Notes under the pieces: generated by a model
Databases searched by the model: none
What the model was told of the DNA's origin: nothing
Seen by the model: only the letters and a program-made list of their open reading frames with translations
Translations under genes and position numbers: made by a program
DNA from: an uncultured Prevotellaceae bacterium
GTDB taxonomy: Bacteria > Bacteroidota > Bacteroidia > Bacteroidales > Bacteroidaceae
Direction: 5' to 3'
DNA: 64,000 bases
Assembly (NCBI GenBank): GCA_900316585.1
Contig: ONDM01000004.1
Location: 186,001 to 250,000 of the forward strand
In this document: one piece after another, positions 15,657 through 23,924 of the stretch
How positions within the stretch are numbered: the stretch's first letter is position 1
Layout of the letters: each line of letters opens with the position of its first letter

Positions 15657-17084
15657 ATGAGTATTAAGAAGTGTTTTAAGTCATTTTTCATTTTGTTGTT
15701 TACCTTTTGGGGATTAACATCTTGTGGAGGGGGTGATGACAATGGAGGAGGAACTGATCCTGATCAGCCAGCCACATATTCCTTGACTATATCATCTCCT
15801 TCAAGTGGAACATTATCTTTCGATGCTGCTGGAGGGAACCAGTCTATTTCATTCTCTGCCTCTTCAAACTGGTCTTTGTCTGTGGCTAGTACAGGAAGTT
15901 CCTGGTGCTCTGCTTCCGCATTAAGTGGTACCAACGGAAATAAAAGTGTGACCATTACTGTTAGTGAGAATACGGGTTCTACAGAGCGTAGTTCTTCAGT
16001 TTCTATAAAATGTGGCAATCTCACGAAGTCTGTTAATATCACTCAGGCAGCCCCTGTTGCACCTTCAACTACATTTGTGAAAGGTGCAGACATCAGCTGG
16101 GTAACGGAGATGGAAGCTGATAAAATCCCATTTTATAATGCATCAGGATCCAAAATGGATTGCTTTGAACTGATGAAGTCGTTGGGTATGAATATCATTC
16201 GTTTACGTGTATGGGTAAATCCAGAGAATGATTATGGAAAATGGTGCGACAGAGATGATGTGGTTGAAAAAGCAATCCGTGCCAAGAATGCAGGCATGGA
16301 TGTAATGATAGATTTTCATTATAGTGATGTTTTTGCAGACCCAGGGAAACAGACAATGCCTAAGGCATGGAAAGATCTCAGTTTAAATGATTTGAAGTCT
16401 GCAGTTGCTAAGCATACCACAGATGTGCTCACTGCCTTGAAAGACAATGGAGTTACTCCTGCCTATGTTCAAATAGGAAATGAAACACGAAACGGCATGT
16501 TATGGCCAAAAGGTCAACTTTGGACAGACAAAGGAGATATTGAGAATGGTTGGTCAAATTACGCATCTTTGAGTAATGCTGGCTATGATGCCGCAAAGGC
16601 TGTTTTCAATGATGCAGTAATTTTGGTCCATTTAAATAATGCCTATGAAGACTTGGATTGGTGGTTTTCTAAATTCAAGGCAGCTGGAGGAAAGTTTGAC
16701 ATGATAGGTTTAAGCCATTATCCGCAAAATGCTTATGATGGAAAGAATAAGATGGAACCATCCAGAGCAAATGAGTTGGCTGCCAGCCATGTTAACTCTC
16801 TGGGTACAACCTACAATGTGAAGGTGATGATTGTTGAAATTGGTGTAAAGCTGTCAGAATCTTCTTCGCCTTCCATCATTTCTTCTTTCATGAAGACGGT
16901 AAAAGATAGCGAGAAGTGTGCAGGTGTGCTGTATTGGGAGCCTGAATACTATAGTTCCACCAAGAACGGCTGGTGGAAACCGGCTTATTATAAAAAAATG
17001 GAACCGGAATGGAATAGTTATGATATGGGTGCTTTCACTGCTGAAGGAGGCCCATCTTCTATATTGGATGCCTTTAAAGACTAA
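15657..17084 (+). CDS. GH53 endo-beta-1,4-galactanase lipoprotein with BACON domain
   Basis: A 475-residue surface lipoprotein. Lipobox LTSC is followed by a Gly/Asp-rich linker (GGGDDNGGG), typical of surface-exposed Bacteroidota lipoproteins. A BACON domain (about 40-127; NWSLSVAS to KSVNITQ) precedes the GH53 catalytic barrel (about 138-475; FVKGADISWVTEME, IRLRVWVNP, MIDFHYSDVFADPGKQ). The acid/base is Glu276 (VQIGNETRNGMLWP), and the nucleophile is Glu394 (VMIVEIGV). GH53 enzymes cut internal beta-1,4-galactosyl links of pectic galactan and type I arabinogalactan. The GH2 gene follows after 7 nt, so they form one unit: endo-cleavage at the surface, then exo-cleavage inside. The start is the Met that opens the signal, not an earlier in-frame Met inside dusB. 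Confidence 0.95.
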   Translation: MSIKKCFKSFFILLFTFWGLTSCGGGDDNGGGTDPDQPATYSLTISSPSSGTLSFDAAGGNQSISFSASSNWSLSVASTGSSWCSASALSGTNGNKSVTITVSENTGSTERSSSVSIKCGNLTKSVNITQAAPVAPSTTFVKGADISWVTEMEADKIPFYNASGSKMDCFELMKSLGMNIIRLRVWVNPENDYGKWCDRDDVVEKAIRAKNAGMDVMIDFHYSDVFADPGKQTMPKAWKDLSLNDLKSAVAKHTTDVLTALKDNGVTPAYVQIGNETRNGMLWPKGQLWTDKGDIENGWSNYASLSNAGYDAAKAVFNDAVILVHLNNAYEDLDWWFSKFKAAGGKFDMIGLSHYPQNAYDGKNKMEPSRANELAASHVNSLGTTYNVKVMIVEIGVKLSESSSPSIISSFMKTVKDSEKCAGVLYWEPEYYSSTKNGWWKPAYYKKMEPEWNSYDMGAFTAEGGPSSILDAFKD

Positions 17085-17091
17085 ATAAATT

Positions 17092-19557
17092 ATGAGAAAA
17101 GTATTATTTGCCTTAGTTTGTCTTTGCAGCCTTTCTGTATTGGCACAGCGTTCAGAGGTTCTTCTGAACAAGAACTGGAAATTCACCAAAGGTGATATAG
17201 CTAATGCTTCAGCTGTAGATTTCAATGATAGTCAGTGGGAGAGTGTGACCATTCCTCATGACTGGGCCATCTTCGGCCCTTTTGACCGTGCCAATGACCT
17301 CCAAGTAGTACAAGTACTGCAGAATGGGGAAACAGAGCCAAGTGAAAAGACGGGGCGTTCAGGTGGTCTTCCTTATGCTGGAGTGGGATGGTATAGGACT
17401 ACTTTCGATGTGCCGGCAGGTAAGCAGGCCACTCTGATTTTTGATGGTGCCATGAGTGAGGCTCATGTATATGTCAACGGAAAAGAAGCTGGTTTTTGGC
17501 CTTATGGCTATAATTCCTTCTATTTTGACGTGACTACATTTATTAATAAGGATGGCTCAACCAATACCTTGGCAGTACGGTTGGAAAACAAGGAGCAGTC
17601 TTCCCGCTGGTATCCAGGTGCTGGCTTGTATCGTAATGTTCATTTGGTGACGAATGAAAAGGTTCATGTGCCGGTTTGGGGTACTCAAATTACAACCCCT
17701 CATGTGGAACAGAGCTATGCTTCTGTCAACGTAAAGACTACGATAGAGAATGATGAGGGTAAGCATCTGAATCTGAATACGGTCATTTATTCTCCAGCAG
17801 GTAAGGAAGTGGCTAGAAAGAACCAGACTTTGCCTATTTTCCATGGCAAGCCATTCGAGCAAAACTTTTTAATTCAGAACCCTGAATTGTGGAGTCCAGA
17901 GCATCCAGCTCTTTATAAAGCTGTCACTGAGATTTCTGTGGAAGGAAAGAAAGTAGATGAGTATTGCACTACATTTGGTATCCGTAGCATTGAAGTCGTT
18001 CCAGATAAAGGTTTTTTGCTAAATGGTCAGCTCCGTAAGTTCCAAGGTGTATGTAATCACCATGACCTTGGTCCTTTAGGCTCTGCCATTAATAAGGCTG
18101 CATTGCGCAGGCAACTTACCCTGCTGAAGGACATGGGATGTGATGCAGTACGTACCTCTCACAATATGCCTGCTCCTGAATTAGTGGAACTTTGTGATGA
18201 AATGGGCTTTATGATGATGGTAGAGCCATTCGATGAGTGGGATATTGCCAAGTGTGACAGTGGCTATCATCGTTACTTCAATGAATGGGCAGAACGTGAT
18301 ATGGTGAATATGCTTCGTCACTATCGCAACCATCCAAGTGTGGTGATGTGGAGCATCGGAAATGAGGTTCCTACCCAATGGAGTCCGCAAGGGTACCAGG
18401 TGGCTACTTTCTTGCAGGATATCTGTCACCGTGAGGATCCAACCCGGCCTTGTACTTGTGGTATGGATCAGGTTGATAATGTGCTGAACAATGGTTTTGC
18501 TGCTATGCTTGATATTCCTGGGTTCAACTATAGGACTAGCCGTTATGTAGAAGGTTACAACAGGTTGCCACAGAATCTTATGCTGGGTTCAGAAACTGCA
18601 TCAACTGTCAGTTCTCGTGGTGTGTATAAGTTCCCTGCAGAATTGAAGGCTGGTGCTATGTATGATGACCATCAGTGCACAGGTTATGACTTGGAATCTT
18701 GTTGGTGGAGCAATGTGCCGGATATAGATTTTGCCCTTGCAGAGGACTATCCTTGGACTATGGGTCAATTTGTATGGACAGGTTTTGATTATTTGGGTGA
18801 ACCTTCACCATATGATACCGATGCATGGCCAAGCCACAGTTCAGTGTTTGGTATCATTGATTTGGCATCTTTGCCAAAAGACCGTTATTATTTGTACCGT
18901 AGCCATTGGAACAAGAATGCTGAGACTTTACATATTCTGCCACATTGGACTTGGAAGGGTCGTGAAGGCCAGGTTACTCCTGTTTTTGTATATACTAGCT
19001 ATCCGGAAGCAGAGCTTTTCATCAATGGAAAGAGTCAAGGCAAGCAACGTAAACTGTCTGCAGCTGAGGCTGAGGCCTTAAAAGGCAAGGATTCTTTGTA
19101 CTTGCAACGCCGGTATCGTCTGATTTGGGAAAATGTTAAGTATGAACCAGGTGAGGTTAAAGTTGTGGCTTATGACAAAAATGGAAAGGAGGCGGCAACA
19201 AAGGTTATCCGTACTGCAGGGAAACCTCATCATATAGAACTGGTTGCGGATCGTACAAGCCTTTCTGCTGATGGTAGTGACTTAGCTTACGTAACCGTTC
19301 GTATTGTAGATAAGGATGGAAATCTTTGTCCTGACGACGGTAGGTTGGTTAATTTCACAGTAAAAGGCAACGGAAAGTTCCGTGCAGCAGCCAATGGTGA
19401 TGCAACAAACTTGGATCTCTTCCATTTGCCAAAACATCATGCATTTAAAGGTATGTTGACTGCCATTATTCAGGCAGGAGAGGTTGCTGGTTCAATTACA
19501 TTGGAGGCTAAATCCTCTGGTGTGAAGGCAGGAACATTGAAGATTCAAACCAAATAA
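17092..19557 (+). CDS. GH2 beta-galactosidase of the galactan locus
   Basis: An 821-residue secreted GH2 enzyme with a signal peptide (cleavage near VLAQR). The sugar-binding domain (about 20-185), the Ig-like domain and the TIM barrel (about 300-590) are followed by a DUF4982-type domain and a C-terminal bacterial Ig-like domain (about 710-820; HIELVADRTSLSADGSDLAYVTVRIVD shape). The acid/base is Glu425 (MWSIGNEVPTQW), and the nucleophile is Glu501 (LMLGSETASTVSSRG). It lacks an evident lipobox, so it should be periplasmic. Next to GH53, the likely job is release of galactose from imported galacto-oligosaccharides, as in the pectic galactan locus of Bacteroides thetaiotaomicron. Confidence 0.93.
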   Translation: MRKVLFALVCLCSLSVLAQRSEVLLNKNWKFTKGDIANASAVDFNDSQWESVTIPHDWAIFGPFDRANDLQVVQVLQNGETEPSEKTGRSGGLPYAGVGWYRTTFDVPAGKQATLIFDGAMSEAHVYVNGKEAGFWPYGYNSFYFDVTTFINKDGSTNTLAVRLENKEQSSRWYPGAGLYRNVHLVTNEKVHVPVWGTQITTPHVEQSYASVNVKTTIENDEGKHLNLNTVIYSPAGKEVARKNQTLPIFHGKPFEQNFLIQNPELWSPEHPALYKAVTEISVEGKKVDEYCTTFGIRSIEVVPDKGFLLNGQLRKFQGVCNHHDLGPLGSAINKAALRRQLTLLKDMGCDAVRTSHNMPAPELVELCDEMGFMMMVEPFDEWDIAKCDSGYHRYFNEWAERDMVNMLRHYRNHPSVVMWSIGNEVPTQWSPQGYQVATFLQDICHREDPTRPCTCGMDQVDNVLNNGFAAMLDIPGFNYRTSRYVEGYNRLPQNLMLGSETASTVSSRGVYKFPAELKAGAMYDDHQCTGYDLESCWWSNVPDIDFALAEDYPWTMGQFVWTGFDYLGEPSPYDTDAWPSHSSVFGIIDLASLPKDRYYLYRSHWNKNAETLHILPHWTWKGREGQVTPVFVYTSYPEAELFINGKSQGKQRKLSAAEAEALKGKDSLYLQRRYRLIWENVKYEPGEVKVVAYDKNGKEAATKVIRTAGKPHHIELVADRTSLSADGSDLAYVTVRIVDKDGNLCPDDGRLVNFTVKGNGKFRAAANGDATNLDLFHLPKHHAFKGMLTAIIQAGEVAGSITLEAKSSGVKAGTLKIQTK

Positions 19558-19570
19558 TAAAGAATATTAG

Positions 19571-19642
19571 TTGTTTTCTTCCTTGCTCATCCTCCGTTCT
19601 AAGGTTAATGTATGAGCGAAGATTGAGCAAGGAAGAAAACAA
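19571..19642. terminator. Long-stem convergent terminator with nested alternative hairpin
   Basis: A 19-bp perfect stem (TTGTTTTCTTCCTTGCTCA and its complement) with a 34-nt loop, between convergent GH2 and HTCS genes. Inside the loop ATGAGC (19612-19617) can compete for the same GCTCAT bases (19585-19590), giving an alternative shorter hairpin. T and A runs are embedded in the arms, not after them. Confidence 0.65.
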
Positions 19643-19646
19643 TATG

Positions 19647-22600
19647 TCATTTATACTCGCTTGGTGTCGCTCCAAATTGTTTTTTAAAACTGGTAGAGAA
19701 ATGTGACAAGGTATTGAATCCAGTCATATAGGATATCTCTGAAAGATTATATTTTCCTTCTTTAATCAATTCTGCTGCACGATTGAGTTTGTAGCATCGG
19801 AAGAAAACACTAGGATTCTCTCCCGTCAAACCTTTAATCTTATAATAGAGCTTTGTACGGGAAATATGCAGCAATTCAGTGATACGGGTTACATCTAGTT
19901 CTGGATTACTTAATTCTGTTTCCATAATGTGGTAAAGCTCATCCATGAAATTTTTGTCTTGAGGTGATAAAACATCTTGGGGAACCTCAGTGGTTTGGGT
20001 GCTTTTTACCAAAATGTGTTGAGCCTTTTCTCTGTTCTGTAGTATACTGTGAACCAATGCTTTCAAATAAGATGGGTCAAAAGGTTTGATTACATAGGCA
20101 TCAGCCCCTGAATTCAACCCTTCTATTTGGTTCTCAGTAGTTGTCTTGGCTGTAACCAAAATAACAGGGATGTGGCAGAGCTGGATATTTTCCTTAATTT
20201 GTCTACAGAATTCATATCCATTTACATTTGGCATAAGCACATCACTGATAACTACGTCTGGTGCATTCTCTTGCATGGATTTGATTCCAGATTCAGCATC
20301 GAAACAAGTGGTAACATGATAATCTCCAGATAACATGGTACGTAAATAATGTACTACTTCAGTATCGTCATCTACTACCAATACTTTTTTTCTGTTGTCT
20401 GTTTCTTCATCTGTGATTTCTTCTATTTCCAATTTTTGTAATGGGAAAAGAGCCGTTTGAGTTTCTTCCCTAGAGGATCTCTCACTTTCTGAATAGGAAC
20501 TTTCATTTACGGGTAGAATAAAGGTAAAGACAGAACCGACTTGTTGGTCTTTTCGGTTTTCAGCTTTAATATATCCATGGTGTAATGACACTAGATTTTT
20601 TGCATAGTAGAGTCCTATGCCTGTTCCAAAATGAAAACCTCCATTCTGCTCGTTCTCTAATTGATAGTAACGTCCGAAGATTTTTTCTTCTTCTCCAGAA
20701 GGCAGGCCTTTGCCTGTGTCCTTGACAGTTATTTTGATGTATTGGCTGTCTGTATCTTTATTTGTCAATGGGAATTGAGTGGATGCCTCCTGATGGGAAA
20801 TGACGTCAAAACTAAAAGTTATTTTTCCGTTGGCTGGGGTAAATTTGAAAGCATTACTTAATAGGTTAGTGGTAATTTTTTCAATTTTGTCAGCATCTAG
20901 CCACATCATGAACTTGTCTTCAAAGCCATATACGTTGAAAGTAATGTTCTTTTCTTTCGCGTTGATTGTGAAAATGTCAGCAAATTGCTGCAACAGTCCA
21001 ATGATATCTTGTCGCTTTACATTTAATTTTAGGGTATCATTCTCCAATTTGTGGAAATCCATCATTTGATTTACAAGTCGAAGCATACGACGTACACTAC
21101 GTTGTATGATATAAAGTAAATGCTTTTTTTCTCCTTCTATACTTGTATCATTGCATAATTGTTCAATAGGACCAGATATAATAGTGAGAGGTGTTCGGAA
21201 TTCATGGGAAACATTGGCAAAGAAACTCATGTTCATTTCGTTTACATGGCGTTCATGCTCCTTCTCTCTTTCCATTTGCAAAGTTTCTTGTTTGGATGCT
21301 TGGACACGTACATAACTGCGGAAGAAATAGTAGATTAGTCCAATGAAAGAAACTAGATATAATAATTGGGCCCACCAGGTCATCCATGGAGCTGGTGCAA
21401 GAGAAACTTTAATTTGGTTTTCACCTATAATATTTTCTGTACCATGATTGGTCGCTTTTATTTTTAATGTGTATTCTCCTGCTGGTATATTAGCAAAATA
21501 TGCTTCACGGCTTTCATTTGTATTTACCCAATAATTGTCAAACCCTTCCAACTTGTAATGATAGTTGACTTGTTCGTCAGAACTGTAGTCTAAAGCTGTG
21601 TAGGAAATGGTAAAACTATTTTGCTTGTGGTTAAGGTATATAGTTGGATTATTGGTCAGTCTACTTTCTATATTTCCATCTTTTTGAGGTTGTACAAGTT
21701 CATTATGAATTTTTAGGTCTTCAAAAAGGAGAGGTATAGGCTCTTTTTTATTTGTTTCTGAAGGATTGAATATAGTAAGGCCATGAGTGCCTCCGAAAAT
21801 CAATGTACCATCAGACAATTTGCAAGATGATCGGTCAAAGAATTGATTCCCTCCTAAACCATCTGTAGCATAAAATGTGCTGAAAGATTTAGTCTTTGTG
21901 TCGTATTTAGATAATCCGTTCATTGTGCTTACCCAAATATTCCCCTCATTGTCTTCTTGCATGCTGCAGATGTCTGTGCAAGGTATCCCTAAAATGGATT
22001 GAATGTGTCCTGTATCTTCATGGTAGCAAAGTAAACCATTGGCAACGGTTCCTATCCAAATGCGACCTCTTGAATCTTCAAGTAAATCTGTAGGGAGGAA
22101 TAAACTTCGTTTCATGGCAAGTTGCATGTCTTCAGCATTTGTTTTGACTGGTTCTATCTTAAAGGTACTGGAGTTCAGCTTCTGTGGACCGACCTCCCAA
22201 GACAACACTATATTTGTTCCATTTTTCAGTTCTTTTATAACAGATGTATAACTAAATGGTTTATTTAGAGTGCGCTGAATCTTAAATTCATCTTCTTTTG
22301 CAGGCTTATAATAAAGTAGGTCGCTGTATGTGCCTACCCACATGTTTCTGTTTTCATCTTCATAAATAGTGAGAGGCATGAATATTCCATATTCTTTGAT
22401 AAGGGATAATTGCCCATCTTTATATTGAAATTTTCCTATGCGTGTTCCAGATATGCACATCCAAAAGAATCCCTCTCGGTCCAAATAAATGGTGGTGACG
22501 TCAGTTTCTCCTTTCTTTAGGTTTGGAAAGAATTTTCCGAGGTCAAAGTGTTGAGTTAGCTTTGTTTTATAGTTGTATCGGTAAACTCCGTCATGGGATG

Positions 22601-23693
22601 TGGCTATCCACAGATTGTCCTCTCCATCATTTATGATGGAAGGTACGCTTTTGTTTGCCAACATAACGCTTAGGCCTGTATTGGAGTTAAAGGTTCTCTT
22701 TTGGAAACTTTGTATGGTAAAACCTTGGTCTTGTGACCCTAACCATAGATTGCCTTTAGAATCTGAGAATGCAGTAGTTGCATAAAACTCTGTTTCCTTA
22801 ACAGGAAAAGCTACTTCAGACTGATGTATAAAGGTCCCTGTATCAATGGCAAAGATGAAAGCTCCATTTGGAGTGAAAAAATTTACAGTCTTCTCAGAAG
22901 CATACATGCAGTTGATTGTGGAGTTATGAAGCAAAGTATTTTCAGAAATACTTTTAGGAATGGGCTTGAAGGTTTTGGCTTTTGTATCAAAGATTTTAAA
23001 CTCTCCACCTCCATACATCCAGATGTCTTTACCTTGCATGCAGGAAAGTCTCATGAAATTGTCAAGTCTGACAGAGTCCTTTTTCTCCAAAGTGTTGGAG
23101 TCATATTCTCTGATTGTCCATCCACAGACAGACCAAAGATTATCTTCTTTGTCAATATAGAGTCTCATGGTGTATAGATCCATCGGATCATAACGTTTTA
23201 TTTCCTTTTCGAAAGCATCCTTTTCTTCATCAAATAGGACAAAACTATTTACTAGATTCAAGAAAAGCCGGCCTTTGCTATTTTCTACAAGTTGTGTCCC
23301 ATTTCGACTGGTTCCTTCTTTCATCTTCACATGATGAAAATTGTCTTGATCCGTATAATAGCAAGTTCCATTAACAGATGCGACCCATATTCTGCCTTTG
23401 CTGTCTTTGAAAACGGTATTCAGTTGGTTGTCTGGTAAACTTAGTGAATCATCATTGCAATAGTACTGATGAAAATCATGTCCGTTGTAACGGTTTAGAC
23501 CTCGGAAGGTGGCTATCCAAATGAAGCCGTCAGAATCTTCGGCAAAACCAGAAACACGTTGGTTGGAGAGCTGATTGGTGATGATAGGACTCTTTTCTAG
23601 AGTGAGACCTTCTATTTTTTGTGAAGTTGAGTTTGCTTCACATCCAAATAGGATTCCAAGTATTGTGAGATGTATGAGGTTTTTAAACTTCAT
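19647..23693 (-). CDS. Hybrid two-component system regulator (HTCS) of the galactan locus
   Basis: A 1348-residue one-protein signal system that senses glycan fragments in the periplasm and activates PUL genes. Order: N-terminal signal; two seven-bladed propellers of Reg_prop repeats (about 40-690; many W-I-A/G-T and D-x-x-G-x-x-W motifs); Y_Y_Y domain (about 715-780); one membrane span (about 787-805, WWAQLLYLVSFIGLIYYFF); HisKA with His830 (VSHEFRTPL); HATPase (GTGIGLYYAKNLV); receiver with Asp1151 (VISDVLMP); AraC-type HTH (about 1250-1345). The N-terminus ends in LFGC (Cys18), which resembles a lipobox and is unusual for this class. It is divergent from susC, the expected target. Confidence 0.95.
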   Translation of the reverse strand: MKFKNLIHLTILGILFGCEANSTSQKIEGLTLEKSPIITNQLSNQRVSGFAEDSDGFIWIATFRGLNRYNGHDFHQYYCNDDSLSLPDNQLNTVFKDSKGRIWVASVNGTCYYTDQDNFHHVKMKEGTSRNGTQLVENSKGRLFLNLVNSFVLFDEEKDAFEKEIKRYDPMDLYTMRLYIDKEDNLWSVCGWTIREYDSNTLEKKDSVRLDNFMRLSCMQGKDIWMYGGGEFKIFDTKAKTFKPIPKSISENTLLHNSTINCMYASEKTVNFFTPNGAFIFAIDTGTFIHQSEVAFPVKETEFYATTAFSDSKGNLWLGSQDQGFTIQSFQKRTFNSNTGLSVMLANKSVPSIINDGEDNLWIATSHDGVYRYNYKTKLTQHFDLGKFFPNLKKGETDVTTIYLDREGFFWMCISGTRIGKFQYKDGQLSLIKEYGIFMPLTIYEDENRNMWVGTYSDLLYYKPAKEDEFKIQRTLNKPFSYTSVIKELKNGTNIVLSWEVGPQKLNSSTFKIEPVKTNAEDMQLAMKRSLFLPTDLLEDSRGRIWIGTVANGLLCYHEDTGHIQSILGIPCTDICSMQEDNEGNIWVSTMNGLSKYDTKTKSFSTFYATDGLGGNQFFDRSSCKLSDGTLIFGGTHGLTIFNPSETNKKEPIPLLFEDLKIHNELVQPQKDGNIESRLTNNPTIYLNHKQNSFTISYTALDYSSDEQVNYHYKLEGFDNYWVNTNESREAYFANIPAGEYTLKIKATNHGTENIIGENQIKVSLAPAPWMTWWAQLLYLVSFIGLIYYFFRSYVRVQASKQETLQMEREKEHERHVNEMNMSFFANVSHEFRTPLTIISGPIEQLCNDTSIEGEKKHLLYIIQRSVRRMLRLVNQMMDFHKLENDTLKLNVKRQDIIGLLQQFADIFTINAKEKNITFNVYGFEDKFMMWLDADKIEKITTNLLSNAFKFTPANGKITFSFDVISHQEASTQFPLTNKDTDSQYIKITVKDTGKGLPSGEEEKIFGRYYQLENEQNGGFHFGTGIGLYYAKNLVSLHHGYIKAENRKDQQVGSVFTFILPVNESSYSESERSSREETQTALFPLQKLEIEEITDEETDNRKKVLVVDDDTEVVHYLRTMLSGDYHVTTCFDAESGIKSMQENAPDVVISDVLMPNVNGYEFCRQIKENIQLCHIPVILVTAKTTTENQIEGLNSGADAYVIKPFDPSYLKALVHSILQNREKAQHILVKSTQTTEVPQDVLSPQDKNFMDELYHIMETELSNPELDVTRITELLHISRTKLYYKIKGLTGENPSVFFRCYKLNRAAELIKEGKYNLSEISYMTGFNTLSHFSTSFKKQFGATPSEYK

Positions 23694-23720
23694 AGTTATA
23701 GGAGTAAATATTAGTTATGG

Positions 23721-23728
23721 CAAAGTTA
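23721..23728 (-). promoter_or_regulatory. TAnnTTTG box of the HTCS gene
   Basis: TAACTTTG on the minus strand, 27 nt before the HTCS start codon; no clear -33 element. Confidence 0.5.
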
Positions 23729-23771
23729 GTAGGAAAAAAACATCTTTCAGTGTTCTTGAATCCTTTTTTTA

Positions 23772-23789
23772 CAAATCTGAAAAGATTTG
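23772..23789. promoter_or_regulatory. Perfect dyad CAAATCT-N4-AGATTTG between HTCS and susC
   Basis: Seven-base arms, exact reverse complements, four-base spacer. The centre lies about 80 bp upstream of the probable susC transcription start and about 60 bp upstream of the HTCS -7 box, a fitting position for binding of the AraC domain of the HTCS. This assignment is inference. Confidence 0.45.
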
Positions 23790-23845
23790 AACGCCTGTGA
23801 AAAATTAAAAAACAAACCCGAAAGTGGTTGAACATTGTTTAGCGG

Positions 23846-23853
23846 TATTTTTG
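23846..23853 (+). promoter_or_regulatory. TAnnTTTG box of the susC operon
   Basis: TATTTTTG, 71 nt before the susC start codon, implies a leader of about 65 nt. The -33 position lacks a consensus TTTG, as expected for an activator-dependent promoter. Confidence 0.5.
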
Positions 23854-23924
23854 CATCGCTGTTTTTAATACAAAAATCTGGGATATTTACTATAATCTAT
23901 ATAATTTAATTATTAAAAAAATCT

